64,000 bases of DNA from Kalmusia sp. IMI 367209 (lineage: Eukaryota; Ascomycota; Dothideomycetes; Pleosporales; Didymosphaeriaceae). How positions within the stretch are numbered: the first letter of the stretch is position 1; each line of letters begins with the position of its first letter. The stretch lies in NCBI GenBank assembly GCA_027946365.1, contig JAPEUQ010000001.1, positions 124,001 through 188,000 of the forward strand, in the 5' to 3' direction. A program made the position numbers and the translations under genes. The notes under the pieces are model-generated. The model was not told where the DNA came from. It ran no database searches and saw only the letters and a program-made list of their open reading frames with translations. This document shows positions 42,918 through 54,200 of the stretch, piece by piece.

Positions 42918-44450
42918 ATGGCTTCGTTAATGAGTTTGTCAAATGAGCTGAAGCTGCTCATCATTGAGCAGATACCTCGTGGGCCACCTTCGAGAACGTG
43001 GGACTCGAGTCGGGGAAACGGCGAAGAAGATGGCAAAATGAGTCACGTAGAAGGAGGCAAGAATGAAGAAGCTACTCAGGAGAAGATCAGTCCCTCGAAA
43101 CGCGCAGAAACCGAGAAAGTGCCGCCTGACCACATCCCATACATCACACGCGCTCTGCTCGCATTATCCTGTGTAAACAAGGCTTTCCGTGTCCTTACGG
43201 TACCTTACATCTTCCCCATCATCGTATTACACAACTCAGAAAAAAGCGGGGCCTCGGTCAAGCTCCTCGCAAACGGTCCTTACTCGCAGCTCATCCGCAA
43301 GATCGAGTATGTGGGATATGTGCCTCTTCCACCGTCCCAATCTGAGGGCGGCATCAGCGTGAGAGAGCGTGAAAAGGACACATATGTACCACGCGCTGAA
43401 AACTTCCCTGCGCCGGTTCGATACGTCCTCGAGAATCTAAGAATGTTCAAGAAGTTGGAAGGGATCAGCGTCGAGTTCTCCTTCGGGGAGGATTTCGATG
43501 TATATCATGTGGAGAATGTGGAGAGTAGGGAGGACATTTTAAAGAATGAAGCCGAGTTGGGGTGGCGCGCGATGATGAGGGACACGTATGTAGCAATAGC
43601 GAGGAACCATCCTTGGAGACTTCGAAGTCTTGAGATCAAGAACATGATTACGAAAGAGTGTAGTTCATGGGATACGGATGTGTGGCGTGAGGTTCTGCGT
43701 AATCTGGAAAGCTTCAGCGTGCGTTTCCATCCGGGCGATAACCGTGTAGGCTTGTAAGTCCCATTTCTGCTCGTTTGCAGCGACAAGAACGCTCATTTTG
43801 TTTCTCAAAATAGGTCCATCGGTACTTTCGATGGCTATCACAGCTTCATACCGACCTACTTCAGCAACCTCCTCCCTAATCTAACCTCTGTATCGCACCT
43901 CAGCATTGCTGGCTCAATGCATGGCCCGCTGGGTGATGGCCTCGCCGAAATAAATGTAGCTGACATATTCGGTTCCGAGGCCGAGGCCGAGAGCTTACCC
44001 CAGCTCCCGAGTCTCAGGTCTCTCGAATTGGACTACATCTTCATCGGTTCGCACTTCGCTCCCTTCCTCAAAGCCCACGCTTCCACCTTACAATCAGTAT
44101 CCTTGACGAATAGCTACTTGTGCATTTCGGGAATCGGTGAATTGGAATATCGCGTTGCCACCTGGGAAGAGTTCTTCGATGCGTTGCTGGAGACAGAGCC
44201 GCTTTTTCCTCATTTGCAAACGTTTTATATAGATGAGAAGGATGGGAGAACGGAGTGGAAGGATGGCGACAATGTAGTAGTGGAGCGAAGGCTTGCTCAG
44301 GCATGCATGGATGATAGGACTGGGCACATTTTCATGGATGATGACTACCATCAGCGCAATGAGGAAATGTGGAGAGCTAATCGAAAGGCTTATGAAGCGT
44401 TCATGATGGTTGTGGAGAGGAATAAGAAGGGGAATATCGGACTAGCTTGA
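42918..44450 (+). CDS. F-box-like protein with LRR-like C-terminus
   Basis: Two exons are inferred: 42918-43753 and 43814-44450, giving 490 residues with a 60-nt intron. The start is the first ATG (MASLMSLSNELKLLIIEQIP). That N-terminus is an F-box-like LSNELKLLIIEQ segment. A low-complexity acidic/basic insert (about 25-65) separates it from DHIPYITRALLALSCVNKAF and RVLTVPYIFPIIVL, both typical of fungal F-box/LRR proteins. Later parts have LRR-like periodicity (PWRLRSLEIKNM, LPSLRSLELDYIFI, STLQSVSLTNSYL). The C-terminal 60 residues are charged. This is a different subfamily from the genes at 8811 and 23788. Its target is unknown. Confidence 0.75.
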
Positions 44451-45814
44451 ACTTGTGATAAAAGAGAATTTTTCCCCCACACTTCTCATTTAGTCGATGC
44501 TTTAGGGCTCCAAAACCATGAATGTAACAGTGAACGACAGGTAAAACACCATGCGGGCCAGTAATAGATCAGCTTCGATACGGAGTTCTCACACAAATCA
44601 ATTATCGATGTTCAAAACCCATAACGAAGCCCAATTTCGATTTTCCCACGGTACTTCCAAAGAGCAGTGATTTACACAACTAAAGATTCCACAACAGCGA
44701 ATGGTGTGCCTTAGAATGCTAGTAACCTTTTTTATTGCATGAGTCTAAAGGCTAGCATCCCCGTGCGTAAGCGGAGATGTGCGCTTTTACCTCTGTTGGT
44801 CTCACACCCCTGTACTTCGAGAACAGAGCCCAATGACATATGAATCACATGTGGTTCATTTTCTAATGAGACTTTCAGTACCAGGGTGACGGGGATGTAT
44901 CGTGCGCTGCGTTTACGATCGTTTGTCACATTAGCCGCGCGTTCCCATTGGCGTGGCTAAGCGATCGCTCTAACCAGGCGTTGGTAGCTTGCAATGCTCC
45001 CTCGGTACCAGAAAAAGGCCTCATCTTCGATAACCACATCGAGATCTGGGATATGGCCAGTGTCCTCAGGTACGCACAGAGCTCAGGGAGCCCAGCAGCA
45101 GATCATTAGATTGCTCCCTGCGGATCATTCCAGGATCAGGCGCTCGCGCCAGGCTCTGGCTCCGTATTTGGTCGCAGTGAGATGTCAGGCGCCACGTCGG
45201 GTCCATGCTGCAGTGTACGGTGGGGAAGCCCAATGTTAGCTCGATGTCAGTGCTACAACTTCCGCAGTCACACCCAACGGGAACATCCATCATGTCGTAT
45301 AACCAGAGAAGTCGGGTTGCTTCTAGCAACATAGATCGATTAAGGTTTTCCTCAGGATTCCCTCACGAATCAACTCACTGCGAAGAAAGCAGGAAAATTA
45401 CAGGGAACTCGATCTTGATCGCCCATTCGATAGTCATCATCCTTCCTATCAACCTCAGCTTATCGTATATGCACTTTCCCAGAAAGAGTCCTGGATAGGA
45501 CATTCCCGTGCTGTGCGATGAGATGGCGTATCGGTACCGGCTTGCTCATAGCGCTGAACATGTGCCACGACTTTGCTCACCCGCACACGCGTCTTTGCCG
45601 GTTACTCCGGTGATCAATTGCACAAGCCGTGCGAGTTATATCTATACAATAGACCTTGACTCACGCCCGAGCGTTCCATTATCATATGATGATTCATACA
45701 ATTCTTTGTCACAATAGCTACATATGTCCTACATCGATTGGCCGGTAGAACTAGATATCCGCTCCTGGTTACTTTTACTCTCTCATTCGAGGCACCACAT
45801 CAGCAGACGACGAA
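44451..45814. other. Intergenic region
   Basis: No gene is supported. Short frames on both strands at about 44994-45717 lack features. The right end is the upstream region of the first hydrolase gene. Confidence 0.4.
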
Positions 45815-47136
45815 ATGGCAAGCTCGATAAAGGTTGATCAATGGAACGACGAAAAGGAAAAGGTCCTGCAGACGATGAAAGAGAAACACAAGCAAAATTT
45901 AGAGCGTGCGATTAACTACATGGGTGGTAAATTCAACGACCCAAATACTATCGTTGACGCGAACAACAATAAGAGCTTTGAGTACTTCAAGTTCACGGAT
46001 TACACGTTGCACTATCGTCTTCCAAAGAAGTACTGGAACGAAGTTGGGCTTCTTGTTCCCGAAAACCTCTCAGAGGAGGAGCTGAATGATGAGCGTCCTG
46101 TCCATGTGTTCTTCGTGGGAGGTGGCTTTGTAAGTGTGGCTTCAAGATGTCTTCAGTGTTTGCATCACTAAATCCTAAGCAGTGGACTGGTGACTGGAAG
46201 TATCACCCATGGTACCTCCAAGCAACGCTTCGACAGGCCGAACATTATAGAGCCGTCATTCTCGCCGTAAATTACCCTCGTTTCCCACTCGCCGATATCC
46301 GCGACATCACGCAAGCGGTGGACGATTTCTGGGACTATTTCTACAGCAATGATTGTAAAACCGATATACAAAAGCATCGGCTGGGTCTTAAACTTGATAA
46401 AAATAAGACAATGATATCTGGTGAGAGTGCGGGAGGTTACGTTGCAGCATACTCCGTTTTCAGACCCCACAGAGAATTGAAAGTCAACGCCCTCTTCCTT
46501 CGCTATCCTATGCTTCGTCACTATGAACGCATCGATCGGGACAACCAGGAGTTGGCATACATGGGAGAGACGATCCAAAAGCCTGAAGTTCAGGAGAAGG
46601 CTAATGAGATGTGGCAACTGGCACAAGAAATCAGGAAAGACATGATGAATCACCGACTACTAGGCTTGAGCGATCACGGAATCTTTGCTGATATCCTCGA
46701 TCGACGTATCCCACCATACGGAATGTGCGGGGCCTTCACTAGTTCTTGGTGCGGAACATGGATCAACTACTTTGGACAGGGGGTCGATAACACACCGCTA
46801 CCCGACATTCTTACCCAGATGGAAACGGAGAGCAAGAAGCAAGATGGCGGCCCAAGCCTGTCAAGGGTTCCAGAATTGTTCATCTATCACGGCAGTCAGG
46901 ACACGAACATCCCTGCGCAGGTCTCAAGGGACTTCGTAGCAGTCTGGAAAAAGATGTTCAAGAAGGATGCCAAGTTAACGATCGTAGAAGAATTGAGGAC
47001 TAAGCAAAAAGATCCGGAAATAGTGCCACACGGTTTCGACTACACGCTCGATGAGAACAAAGAACCGCTCATGAAGGAGTATATGGAGGCTATAGCAAAG
47101 GCATGGCTAAGAACGGGCAGATTAGTCAAACAATAG
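45815..47136 (+). CDS. Alpha/beta hydrolase (esterase/lipase-like)
   Basis: Two exons are inferred: 45815-46129 and 46183-47136, giving 422 residues with a 53-nt phase-0 intron. Motifs are visible in order: VHVFFVGGGF (oxyanion region, split by the intron) followed by WTGDWKYHPWYL, nucleophile elbow GESAGG (MISGESAGGYVAAYS), a likely acid Asp in GSQDTNIP, and His in PHGFDY. The first residue of the usual HGGG motif is Val, not His, which is unusual for hormone-sensitive-lipase-like hydrolases. No signal peptide is present, so a cytosolic location is likely. The next gene is a tandem paralogue. Such enzymes hydrolyse esters, often in catabolism or specialised metabolism, but the substrate is unknown. 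Confidence 0.85.
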
Positions 47137-47977
47137 CTGCCCTTAAAGTCTCTGCTTGTCCATTCGATCATTTTCATCTGAGTATCATATCTTACCGAAT
47201 TTTGTACCATATACGTAGTCAGGTAACAACAATGAGAGCTTTGTTCTGAGCGATTACACTCAGAAACAGCTCTGCCGTATAAATTCAACGAAAGGTTTGT
47301 TTGATACCGCGGAGCAATCAATTGCACAAAGGTTGAGTTGTCTTCGTCATCTCAAGTTGACCAACCATGTTTGATGCATAGCCTCTATACCGGGTGGCCG
47401 TACGAGCGCTAGCACATCATGCCGACTTTCACTTCCGGTTCCGGCTTCATCTGAGCCTCGGCATAAACGTCATTTGCGGCAACGGCTCCATGCAACCATA
47501 CCTCTGCCGAGCCCAAGAATCATCGGGTGGTTTTCTTTCCAATGTGGCAGTCTCCCGAAATTGCCGATCCCGAGCTAGGGACGTTTCAAATTTAGCACCA
47601 CGAAATCCCGCGTTTGACCTACCAATTTGCGCTCGGAGCAGGTTCCTAAACTTAAAAGTCGACGTTGAAGCCCAACTACTGTCTGCACAGACGGGTAGTG
47701 GGTCATTGCACTTCTGCCCCGCGATTTGTGATACCAAAGACAGCTCACTTTCTTGCACGATCAGGCTAGTAGGCCCGTGCCCCCTAAGACTTTGCTTGCT
47801 ATAATCACTAGCAAGCGGTGATAATGAATACACGCACTAGGAGCTGTGTGCAGCATATAAATATTGACAAATGCAGCATTCTCTATTTGGCAATACACAC
47901 ACATATGGAAATACATTCATACCATTTTCATCATACAGATATTTTCACTTCTCAAGCATTGTTTGATAGCACACGCC
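47137..47977. other. Intergenic between tandem hydrolase genes
   Basis: This region holds the promoter of the second hydrolase gene. No other gene is supported; the frames on both strands at about 47394-47833 are featureless. Confidence 0.4.
47856..47863 (+). promoter_or_regulatory. TATA box candidate of the second hydrolase gene
   Basis: TATAAATA lies about 115 bp upstream of the ATG at 47978, a plausible spacing for a fungal core promoter. Confidence 0.45.
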
Positions 47978-49371
47978 ATGGATGCAAAAATGCTCGAAGC
48001 GGCAATCAGGAACTATGTCCACACAATCAAGACAAGGAAGAGCCTCACTAACGATGAAGTCGCGGCTATGATAAAGCTACTCACCGAACAACAGAGACAA
48101 ATCAAGGACGAAGTTCGCATCTTCGATGTCGAAATAAAACAAGTCAGAGAGCCCCTTATCGAAGAGGTCGGAGCCTTCATCAACGAAATGCCCGACATGG
48201 AAAAGTATGACTCCAATCCGATGAGCTACTACAACCCCATAAATCAAAATCGCTTTGCTACACTAGGATTTCGTGTACACGAGGTTGTGTATAAGAGAAC
48301 TCAAACGTGGGATTGGCAACCCGTCACGGTGGGCATCCTTGTGCCTGAATCGTTGGATCTGAAGAGAGAGGTCGGCGTTCATGTGAAGTGGCATGGAGGC
48401 GCATTCGTAAGGTGGTTCATATGCTTATACGCTCTCACTGACTTCGGTGACAGGGTTCTTCGGGCTGGGACTTCGAGCCTTGGTTCGGAGGACATTATCT
48501 ACGTCATGCCGAAGCGAATAACGCCATCCTCGTCGCTCCAAACTATCGGCTGATGCCCGAAGCTGTTGGAAAGGACATCCTTGAAGACGTCGATGACTTC
48601 TTAGCGTGGTTCAACGGAAACTCCACGCCTAATGTCCACGGTAGTTCCTTCACTACTGCTATAAAGTCCTTAAACCCTAACATTGTCGTAAACCTGGATC
48701 GACTCGTTATCTCAGGAGATAGTGCGGGGAGCTTTCTCGCTGTTTATTCATGGCTCAAGTACTCAGGTGTCATTCGAGCACTATACCTGACCTATCCAAT
48801 GCTAAACTATTATGAGTGGCCAATGACGGGTCCGGAGTTTGTATACAGAGGGTGTCCAGTCACAAAGGCGTGGTCAGATGCCAACGCGGATAAGATTCAC
48901 GCCGCAATCCATGCACTAGAGAAGGACAATCTGGTACCAACAATGACGAAGCGCACACCACCGGACGGCTGCCCCAGCAACTTCAAGCTAGGCTTCACGG
49001 GAAAATGGAAGGATTTCTTCCGGCGTGGGTGCGACACACAAGATGTTCCTGGAATGATCGGTGAGATGCTTGCCCAAAACAAAACTCCGAACTCTCTGCC
49101 ACCCATCTTTATTCATCAAGGACACGATGATCCGCAATGTCCAATCGCGAATACAAAAGCCTTCGTCGAGACACTTAAGACAACATGGTACAATGCCTGC
49201 CCTGACAAGGTCCAACTTGTTGAAGTCAAGAAGATTGAGAGTAGGAAAGTAGGGCAGGAGGAAGTTGGGCACGGATATGATCATGACCTAGATGAGGCCG
49301 AGGAGACATGGCTTCGTAAAATGTTGAAGGATATTTCAGAAGCGTGGAACCTTCATGCAGACTATACTTAG
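47978..49371 (+). CDS. Alpha/beta hydrolase (HGGG-type esterase-like)
   Basis: Two exons are inferred: 47978-48406 and 48454-49371, giving 448 residues with a 47-nt phase-0 intron. The oxyanion segment is WHGGAF, again ending at the intron as in the first hydrolase, followed by GSSGWDFEPWFGGHYLRHAE and NNAILVAPNYRLMPEAVG. The elbow is GDSAGS (VISGDSAGSFLAVYS). A likely acid Asp lies in GHDDPQCP and the His in GHGYDHDLDEAE. The N-terminal 80 residues form an extra helical region (RNYVHTIKTRKSLTNDEVAA). The same intron position shows descent by tandem duplication, though the pair has diverged strongly. The start is the first ATG (MDAKMLEAAI). Substrate and pathway are unknown; an SDR gene lies 1.4 kb further on. 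Confidence 0.88.
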
Positions 49372-50730
49372 AATGTTGGGCTAACAGCAGATACAAAGTT
49401 CTATAACGATCAAGGACTTGGTCATAATTGGGGCTTCAAACTTCACGTACAGAGATGTCTCGGGAGTTGTTATTTTGTTGTCTCAAATTGTTTTCCTTCT
49501 CTTCTTTTGTATTGATAGATTAAGCTCATCTCCTAGCTTGTTTCATATGTACATATATTTGTCTGAATTCAGCTGGTGTGTATAATATCCATCATTAGCC
49601 CTTGGGGCGCATTTTCTATTAGATATCTAGCAGAGCTGGACTTCTTACTACCGGAATACCGGCAGAAGATGAACAGGGGCCTATTCAGGATTCAGTGAGC
49701 CCTCCAGCTAGGTCCGACCGCCTAAATGTAGCGTGACTATTCAGCTTAAAGCAGCACCAGTGTACACGATCGCATTTCGTACAGCGCATCGCAAGTATCG
49801 TAGCCTCGGTGTAACATTCATCGCAACACCGGTAGAGCTCTTGAGCGCGGACCCAAAGATGCTTCTTGGAAGTTCGGCCATACGCCGGCTGTGATGGTTG
49901 CGGATTACGACAACGAATGTTCTATGCTGCCACTTCGCTAGGGTAAGGATGCAAGAAATAGTCTTCGTCGAACTGCCGGCATTAGATGGTCTTCCACGCA
50001 GCACTACAAGGTAGCAAAACTAGTGCTTACATCGGCAGCTCCGGCGTAATCAGTGAGAATCAGTTGTAGGATTGTCACAGATCTTACAACATGTGAAGAA
50101 ATCAAATCGCCAGCTCTATCCTATTTAGGACTTCGAGCATTTTCGCCACTTCCCAGTCTTAATGGTGTCACTGCAGAGTGTCACGTAGCGAATCGCACCA
50201 TGCGCACTACTATTAAGTAACAGTAGAGTAACCCTATTGTATAGAATACGGGGATGATACTAATGTTGCATTTTTAGTTAGTCAGCGCGACCCTCTTTCG
50301 CTGAACATGAGAGCCAAAGTTATGATGTTTGATAAGCGTTAAATAATCCTTACGCTTCCTTTCTTCTCCTCTTATGACTCCGCCTCCTCCATACCACTGT
50401 TAAAGTACGCAATCGGAATATCTATGCAAATACATACATTCAATATATGTAGACAGAGGCATTAGATCCGGACATCATCCGCATGGATTTTTTACAGATT
50501 GAAGGCCCTGATTGTCACATAGTGGTTGCACTAAGTCATCTTCCGAAACGTTTGATTTTCTTGGCTAATAATTTGATGAAACCTCCCATTAAGTAAACCA
50601 CAAGCTAAGACACGCTTTGTCGTGAATCATTTTCGTATCCTTTACCTCCAAAGACCAGACTAATATCCTAGTTTCACACGAAGATTACTGATGTACAGCG
50701 AGCATGTGAAGGTCTCGGTGGCACTATTAT
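49372..50730. other. Intergenic between convergent genes
   Basis: AT-rich spacer between the second hydrolase and the SDR gene. No gene is supported. The minus-strand frame 49741-50004 has no recognisable features. Confidence 0.4.
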
Positions 50731-51567
50731 TTATTCAGGGTAAATCATCTTCCGTCCAACACCGCCATCAACTGTGACCTCCTGTCCCGTGACGAAACCA
50801 TTCCAGATGAGGTATTCAGCCGCCTTAGCAACATCCTCCACCTTGCCAACCCTACCAGCCGGATGCCATTCAGCATCTTCATTTCCCAGGCCCTCTTCCC
50901 ACGCGATTCCCTTCTCATCCGCCTCTGCCCGCTCGTTCACTACGTGGATCCAGCCCGGCAAGATAGCATTCACGCGGACCTTGTGTCGATGACCCAATGA
51001 GACACTCATCGACTGCGTTAGCCCCAGAATCCCCGCTTTAGCCGTCGAGTACGCCTCATGGTTGTCCTCAGCCTGATAAGCACGCGTAGATGAAATATTA
51101 ACGATAGTCCCCGGGGAGCCAGTGGCGCTCGACCCAGCCTTGAGAAGCGGAACGCAAAGGCGACTCAGCAAATACGGTGCCGTCAGTCCAACCGCGAGCT
51201 TCGTGTCCCAATCGTCCATGATCTCGTCGCTGTCGTCTTCCATCGGCTTGCCCGCTCCAACGCCTTCCGTGGCCATCGCATTGTTGATGAGGACATCGAG
51301 CTTGCCGTCGAAGACGCTGTTCACGTCGTCGACAATGGACTTTATTTGCGCTCGATCGCGCAGATCACAGAGCGAGGCCTTCCATACAGCTCTAGATGAA
51401 GACGCTGTCCATGTGTTGGCTAGTCTCCTGACATGCTCCAGCTCGGAAGAGTTAGAGTCTAGTATGTATACCGAGTGGCCGGCCCCCAAGAAATGACGGA
51501 AGAGCCCACGACCAATGCCGCGTGCGCCGCCTGTGATGAGGATTCGAAGAGGTTGGGTACCAGACAT
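50731..51567 (-). CDS. Short-chain dehydrogenase/reductase (SDR)
   Basis: A single exon encodes 278 residues from ATG 51567 (MSGTQPLRILITGGARGIGR). TGGARGIG is the TGxxxGxG dinucleotide-binding motif, with an NNA motif in DVLINNAMATEG. The catalytic Ser lies in VNISSTRAYQ and the Tyr/Lys pair in EAYSTAKAG, giving Y-x-x-x-K. Proline follows the active site in NAILPGWIHV. The C-terminus ends GQEVTVDGGVGRKM, usual for classical SDRs. The upstream open extension to 51747 is not protein-like. The family oxidises or reduces alcohols and ketones with NAD(P)(H). The substrate is unknown; the two hydrolases nearby run toward it, so joint control is not implied. Confidence 0.9.
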   Translation of the reverse strand: MSGTQPLRILITGGARGIGRGLFRHFLGAGHSVYILDSNSSELEHVRRLANTWTASSSRAVWKASLCDLRDRAQIKSIVDDVNSVFDGKLDVLINNAMATEGVGAGKPMEDDSDEIMDDWDTKLAVGLTAPYLLSRLCVPLLKAGSSATGSPGTIVNISSTRAYQAEDNHEAYSTAKAGILGLTQSMSVSLGHRHKVRVNAILPGWIHVVNERAEADEKGIAWEEGLGNEDAEWHPAGRVGKVEDVAKAAEYLIWNGFVTGQEVTVDGGVGRKMIYPE

Positions 51568-52439
51568 TGTTGCCCTGAAGAGAGTTTCTTGAGGTTCGCG
51601 CTCTATGACGTCAATTTTTCTTGAGAATTCTTGCACTGGAAGCGAAGTCGTGTGTGATAACCGAACCCTTACAGCGAGGGAATCAAGTGGGAGGGGGCAG
51701 CTACTTGCAGCACAAATTCCAGGGCAATATTCTGGGTAAAAGACCAACCAGTGGTGGTGACTGGTGGCGAAGTGCTTACTACCTTAGTGGCATTAGGAAA
51801 GTGGACCTTCATCTCGATTTGGGCTAGCGTATCAATGTCTTGCATGTACTCCACGTTCAGAGCGTATAAACGGGAGTTCTTTTTACCAAACTTTCAGTAG
51901 CAACATCGTACTTGTAATTAAGACAAAGTCGGTTATTGGCATGTTTCGTTAAAATCAGGGAAATCTCTCCGTTTAAAGCGGTCAAAAAAATACCACGCCA
52001 GAAGTGTTTGCGTGTCTGCGAGCTGCGCTATTTGACAAAAGTCTAAAGCTTTTTGTTTAATCAGAAGTCAATAGAGGCGATTGATTTGATACCTAATATC
52101 GACCGTCTGGCCAAGAATTAACACCTGCCGCAGAGTCTAGCGAGCCCGCTGCCTTCCACCAGTGTAATCCCTCAACCTATTTGACGAGAATGAAGCGTGA
52201 AGCTTGATAATGGCAATGCGCACATTGTGCAGACACCAAACGCGATTCATCAGCCACCAGACCCAAAGGTGATCCACTCCCGCAATTCCTGCTCATACTC
52301 TTGAATATCCGAATCTATATCTTGTTTCCATATTATCCATATTCCCACATGCCTAACCGCAACTCTCCCAGCACACCTGAAGTCAATCTTCGAGCATGCG
52401 CAGTCCAGCATAAGCCAACGCTTCAGATACTATGGTTTA
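51568..52439. other. Intergenic region
   Basis: Upstream of the SDR gene on the left and downstream of the decayed F-box-like gene on the right. Past 52440 the relict may continue with a few protein-like codons (ALAYAGLRMLED) broken by TGA and TAA. No gene is supported. Confidence 0.4.
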
Positions 52440-53149
52440 TCATAGAAAGCGAAATGCCCAGGATATGAGTCCAAGCTCAACGTGGACATACGTCAGCGCT
52501 TCAAACCCACGATGGCCCCCTGCAAGATCTCGAAGCCAGAGCACCGTTTTCATGCATAATAATGCATTCATGGACAATATGCGGATCCACTTGTTGACTC
52601 CGCGCTGCGGGGAGAAGATGGCATACGTCAAGAGGGCGAAGTGTTCTGCTGCCTCGACGCAAAAGTGGTGCGTCGAGTGGAACATCTCTGTCGCGAGCGC
52701 ACCCAGCTCAGGCGACATCTTGTGGTACCTCAATAGCGTCTTCAGCCCCTCCTCCTGACAGTCAGGCGAGTGCAACTTATCCCTCTTCTCAATATCGCCA
52801 TTCAGCTGGGGGTCGAACGACAAGATGTTTATCTTCAACTCGTCGGGTAGCTTGGCCCAGCCGGCTGCGAAACCGGGTTCGAGGGAGACGTGCGCGCAAA
52901 TGAGAGTCGGCTTGTCGACTTGGATGAGAATGGCGTTGGCGACCAGATGTAGACGCCGGGGGCGACTTCGAGGCGCGTCAGCGCGGAAACTTGCATAGGC
53001 GTGTTAGGGCTGATTGTCATATCTGGGAATATTTGTCAGTAGTTTGAGATGAATATGAGTAGCGGGGAGGATGGCTTCCCATTGTATAAGCGGACAGACG
53101 GCAAGATCACAGGATCACTGTCCGCGACCTTGACAGCTAGGACGTCCAT
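52440..53149 (-). pseudogene. Decayed F-box-like family gene
   Basis: A trail homologous in order to the gene at 8811-9665 runs from ATG 53149 (MDVLAVKVADSDPVILPSVR). An apparent splice acceptor follows near 53021, then MTISPNTPMQVSALTRLEVA. At GVYIW the frame must shift by one base, near 52930-52945, to continue as NAILIQVDKPTLICAHVSLE and then GWAKLPDELKINILSF, an F-box-like segment. LLRYHKMSPELGALATEMFH and GGHRGFEALTYVHVELGL follow. The frame ends with TGA and TAA near 52435-52440, short of the length of the intact copy. A splice donor to pair with the acceptor was not obvious. The lesions suggest a pseudogene, though an unseen intron could hide the shift. Confidence 0.45.
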
Positions 53150-54200
53150 GGCAACGTTAGAAGCTGGACTACCCATGCTCAGATGCTAGAATAGAGTCGA
53201 GTTGAAGAAAATTAAACGTGGGGCATGACGCTTAGAAAGAAGCTGAAAACAGCAGCACCTAAGAAGCCCTGGTGAAGTGCGAACGCCAAGACTTATTTGA
53301 CCTGGCAACCATATAGAAGACATATACCCTGGGGGTCTTCTATGGCCTTCATAGTCTTCGAAATAATCTCAGGTGACTAGTTACGTGCGCAAGGTGCTCG
53401 CCATCGGCCTCACCCATAGCACCAACAAATACGAAATACCAAAATTTCTACACAAGTCTTGTAAATCATTTCTTATGACATATAATCATCCAAACGGTAC
53501 ACTACAGGATATCATCCGAGGCAGATCTGCCTAGTCACTTTAGTCACACATGAACTTCACAGCCATATCCACAATAAGGAATCCTCTAATACTGCATGCT
53601 GATTCACAGGCTCTAGGTATCTACAACTTTATTCCATTACCACAACCCCAACTATGCACATGACTTCGTATCCACTCGCGAGGATCAACTCACTTACATC
53701 ACAGCACAACAGACAAGACAGACAAACAGCTCGTTACCAAACATAGATTCCCTATTCATTGGCGCCACGCCTCAGGGCAGCACTACATCTATCTACCATA
53801 CTTCATACAATCCCCGTCCAGCCGCAACCTCTCAGCAGCCGGCGCAAAGAAAGGAAGAGCAGATCCCTCCAGCGCCATGCTAATACAAATGCTTGATAAA
53901 ATAAGCCAGCCATGCATGAACAGAGTGTTGCATGGAGAGAGAGAGAGAGAGCAGGATACCTCGCAGCCAGCCAGTCCATGCCAGGAGAAAGCCGGCGAAG
54001 TGTGCCGAATGTTTTGGACCATACCAGACCGTTATAAAACACCAAACACCGTGTCCCATGGGCGGAACCTCTAAGGGTAGAAAAGAAAACAGAGAAACTG
54101 GGGCCGGGTACCATGGTGTTGGACCCGAGAACCCACAACCGCAAACGTGTCATCCATCTTCCGCAACACAGACAATGTACCGGTGGCAGATCAAGAGGGG
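53150..54200. other. Intergenic region
   Basis: Upstream of the decayed F-box-like gene and 3' to MOT1. A (GA)-rich run lies at 53932-53951. Overlapping open frames near 53789-54377 are shadow-like and not supported. Confidence 0.4.
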
